From positions 62,001 through 126,000 of the forward strand of contig MWCO01000009.1 of assembly GCA_002070115.1 (NCBI GenBank): a stretch of 64,000 nt of DNA. Reading direction: 5' to 3'. A program made the translations under genes and the position numbers. This DNA is from Deltaproteobacteria bacterium ADurb.Bin207 (GTDB taxonomy: Bacteria > Myxococcota_A > Polyangia > Polyangiales > Polyangiaceae). Each line of letters opens with the position of its first letter. Positions within the stretch are counted from its first letter, which is position 1. Under the pieces are notes generated by a model. That model was not told the origin of the DNA. It did no database searches and saw nothing but the letters and a program-made list of their open reading frames with translations. Of this stretch, positions 62,206 to 64,000 are shown in pieces.

Positions 62206-64000
62206 TTACTTCACGGGAGTCGGACGAGCGCAGTACCCATTGATACATTCATAGCCGTCGTCGGCATCGCAGCAATCCTCCGTAGTTACGCATTTTTCGT
62301 ATTCTTCCACGCATTCGTTGGTGGGAGGAGGAACGCAGACATACGCCGTGCCGCCGTCTTGCTCGACCGCACGACAGAAGCCTTCACAGCATTCGCTACC
62401 TGATTCGCAGCTTTGGTCGATTTGTTTGCAAGGTTCCAGGGCCCAAAACCCCCGCATATTGCCCGACACGAGGTCCTGCCCTTCCAGGTAAAACGCTGGA
62501 TGGCTGGGGTCCGGTCCGAGGGCCGAACCGATACTGATGGCCGCAACCCAGAGTTTTTTCGGCGAAGGTCTTTGATCCGTGGGAGCATCGGGGCCCTCGC
62601 CAGACTCCTCGATCATGTTGCCGTAGGGGCGACGACTCGTGAAGACCACCCAATAGTATCCGCCGACCGCGACCGGCAACAACGTGGGCTCGAAGCTCAT
62701 CCGAGCCTCTTGTGGAGTGCCCACGTACGAGCCGGAACTATTCATTCCGTTGAGCCATGCGAGGGGCTGCTCGTTGCCCGAAGCGACATCTACGATGAAT
62801 AGCTGCCCCTCGCCGCCACGCCAGGTGGAATAGTCCCGTCGATCGCCCACTTGAAATACGATGGATTTGCCGTCCGGAGTGAACGCGGGCCACCCCGCGT
62901 ATAGATCGTCGAACCCGTATTTTTTCGCGTCATAAACGACACGAAGGTTGGTGAAGGTATGTGTGGCTGGGTCGAAGTCCATCACGCTCAACGTATTGCC
63001 GAGGCCTGCTTCATAATGGACGAAAGCGACCTTCCGGCCATTGGGGGAGAAAGAGGGCATGAGGGCTTTTCGTACAACGCCATCGAATCCCGGCGCAGCC
63101 ACGATCTGTCCGGAATCAACGCGAACCAGTTTCGAATCACGAGGCCCCGTATCATCGTCGACACTCGCGATATTGGGGAAAAAGTCATAAGGCTGTTCGC
63201 GTTTCATCGATGCGGAGGTGAGCATCAACGAACCATCTGGAGTCAGTCCGCCGAAAGAAAAGGTGTCATCGTGACGTCCTTCGTTTGCGCAGCTATCGGA
63301 ATACGCTTCGGTGGCGTCTCCCGTCGAAGACAAGACGAAGGATTTGTTGCAGACGTGTCCGGCAGACAGCACCATGCGTTCACCGTTTGCGCTGACAGAG
63401 TGGCAGACGGTGCAGGTTCCGTCGCCGCCGAGCAGCACTTCGGCGTGCTGGCCGGGTCGAATTTGCATGACCGCGCCGCGACGTTCTTCATCGAGTTGAC
63501 CGTTTTGGGTCGCGAGCGGGTCGTCATACGTGTTGTAGTAGACGATTCCTTTGAGGCTTCCCTGCGCAATATCCCAGGTTTCCGTAACCGGTCCGGTGAC
63601 ATGGCCTTGATGGATTTTCGTCATCTGCACGCTCACCGGATCGGGAGCCCCAGCGCTCCAGGTCAATCCTTCCCACACCGAAGAGGGAACCGCGAGCCGC
63701 TCTGGCGAAGAACCGGAATAAAACCCTTGGTATTCATACCATTCGGATTGCACGTGCAGGTAATAGCCGTCGGCCCCTACTCCAGCGAACTGCAAGGTGG
63801 GGGAAGGCAAGCCCCGCGGAAAAACGGTTTGGTCATAGGGATAGAGCCAACGGAACGTCGTGTCCGGGGTATTCGTAGCTCCTGCGCCCGCTTGACCGGC
63901 CTCGAGGGCAGCTTGGGTCGCCGCATCCAATCCCCCCGGATTGTCCCGAATACGAACTCGTAACGTCAGGGAAGTCGTCGCCTGATGCTTGGCCGTCTGT
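62206..64000 (-). CDS. PD40/TolB-like propeller protein with CxxCH and Cys-rich tail (5' end outside window)
   Basis: The frame stays open to the right edge: the residues before the TTG at 63930 (LTLRVRIRDNPGGLD) read as protein, so the true start lies beyond 64000. The visible part is about 597 residues. A beta-rich N-terminal part is followed by GTCTVCHSVSANGERMVLS, containing CxxCH, the covalent haem-c motif. TolB-like blades come next (MPSFSPNGRKVAFVHYE, WPAFTPDGKSIVFQVGD). The last 75 residues carry about 14 cysteines in knottin-like pairs (CCEGFC, CVTTEDCC, CINGYC). It is probably exported. Confidence 0.78.
   Translation of the reverse strand, partial: QTAKHQATTSLTLRVRIRDNPGGLDAATQAALEAGQAGAGATNTPDTTFRWLYPYDQTVFPRGLPSPTLQFAGVGADGYYLHVQSEWYEYQGFYSGSSPERLAVPSSVWEGLTWSAGAPDPVSVQMTKIHQGHVTGPVTETWDIAQGSLKGIVYYNTYDDPLATQNGQLDEERRGAVMQIRPGQHAEVLLGGDGTCTVCHSVSANGERMVLSAGHVCNKSFVLSSTGDATEAYSDSCANEGRHDDTFSFGGLTPDGSLMLTSASMKREQPYDFFPNIASVDDDTGPRDSKLVRVDSGQIVAAPGFDGVVRKALMPSFSPNGRKVAFVHYEAGLGNTLSVMDFDPATHTFTNLRVVYDAKKYGFDDLYAGWPAFTPDGKSIVFQVGDRRDYSTWRGGEGQLFIVDVASGNEQPLAWLNGMNSSGSYVGTPQEARMSFEPTLLPVAVGGYYWVVFTSRRPYGNMIEESGEGPDAPTDQRPSPKKLWVAAISIGSALGPDPSHPAFYLEGQDLVSGNMRGFWALEPCKQIDQSCESGSECCEGFCRAVEQDGGTAYVCVPPPTNECVEEYEKCVTTEDCCDADDGYECINGYCARPTPVK

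Noticed and set aside
62959-63963. 334-codon open frame on the plus strand
   Set aside because: Antisense to the PD40/TolB-like gene, which shows clear propeller repeats and CxxCH.

Overview
The window is a gene-dense stretch of a bacterial chromosome, most likely from the phylum Myxococcota (class Polyangia or a relative). This is an inference from gene content. The pointers are a MYXO-CTERM sorting tail on a secreted protein (24614-26869), MopE-type CNG-DDDCDG-DE motifs, an AgmX/PglI C-terminal domain (14057-15640), an MXAN_5187-type C-terminal domain (34063-35316), a translation factor IF3 with a long acidic tail reminiscent of the Myxococcus xanthus Dsg protein (38356-39198), and many lipoproteins. 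Base composition is G+C-rich but looks clearly below the ~70% of Myxococcus or Sorangium. No species is claimed. I found no rRNA, tRNA, CRISPR array, insertion sequence or phage gene.

Layout. 1-8.6 kb: 5' part of an EF-G-like GTPase (-), a GT39-like membrane protein, an FHA-GAF-adenylate cyclase (-), glycerol kinase, a UPF0158 protein coupled to a SurA-like exported protein, and a BMP-family binding protein. 9-16.7 kb: an alpha/beta hydrolase, then a minus-strand envelope cluster (AgmX/PglI protein, DUF4105 protein, HEAT-repeat protein, PQQ-propeller lipoprotein) and a TPR protein. 16.9-26.9 kb: an M23 peptidase, then a tightly overlapping ABC ATPase / permease / GldG-like / DUF4340 operon, then an NlpC-like/FG-GAP surface protein. 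27-36 kb: an orphan protein, a DUF4190 protein, a barrel-like secreted protein, a large BNR-repeat lipoprotein, MoeA, an MXAN_5187-type protein and a lectin-fold lipoprotein. 36-43 kb: TerB-like and zinc-ribbon proteins, infC, small membrane proteins and lipoproteins, and a polysaccharide-deacetylase homologue that has lost its metal site. 43-50 kb: a six-hairpin glycosidase lipoprotein, another lipoprotein, and a two-component pair whose response regulator carries a histone-H1-like lysine/alanine tail. 50.9-59.5 kb: a MoxR / DUF58 / VWA operon. 59.6-64 kb: a gingipain-type (C25) lipoprotein with a lamin-tail domain, and a partial PD40-propeller protein with a CxxCH motif.

How it fits together. 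Much of the coding capacity is envelope- or surface-directed: lipoproteins, propellers, peptidases, a gliding-type ABC system and a MoxR/VWA system. The regulators are a cAMP cyclase and the unusual H1-tailed response regulator with its NtrB-type kinase. A small family of CTATCC...GGATAG hairpins recurs, mostly at the 3' ends of transcription units. The most novel-looking items are the response regulator-histone fusion with its kinase, the pseudo-deacetylase, the tailed IF3 and the recurring hairpin.
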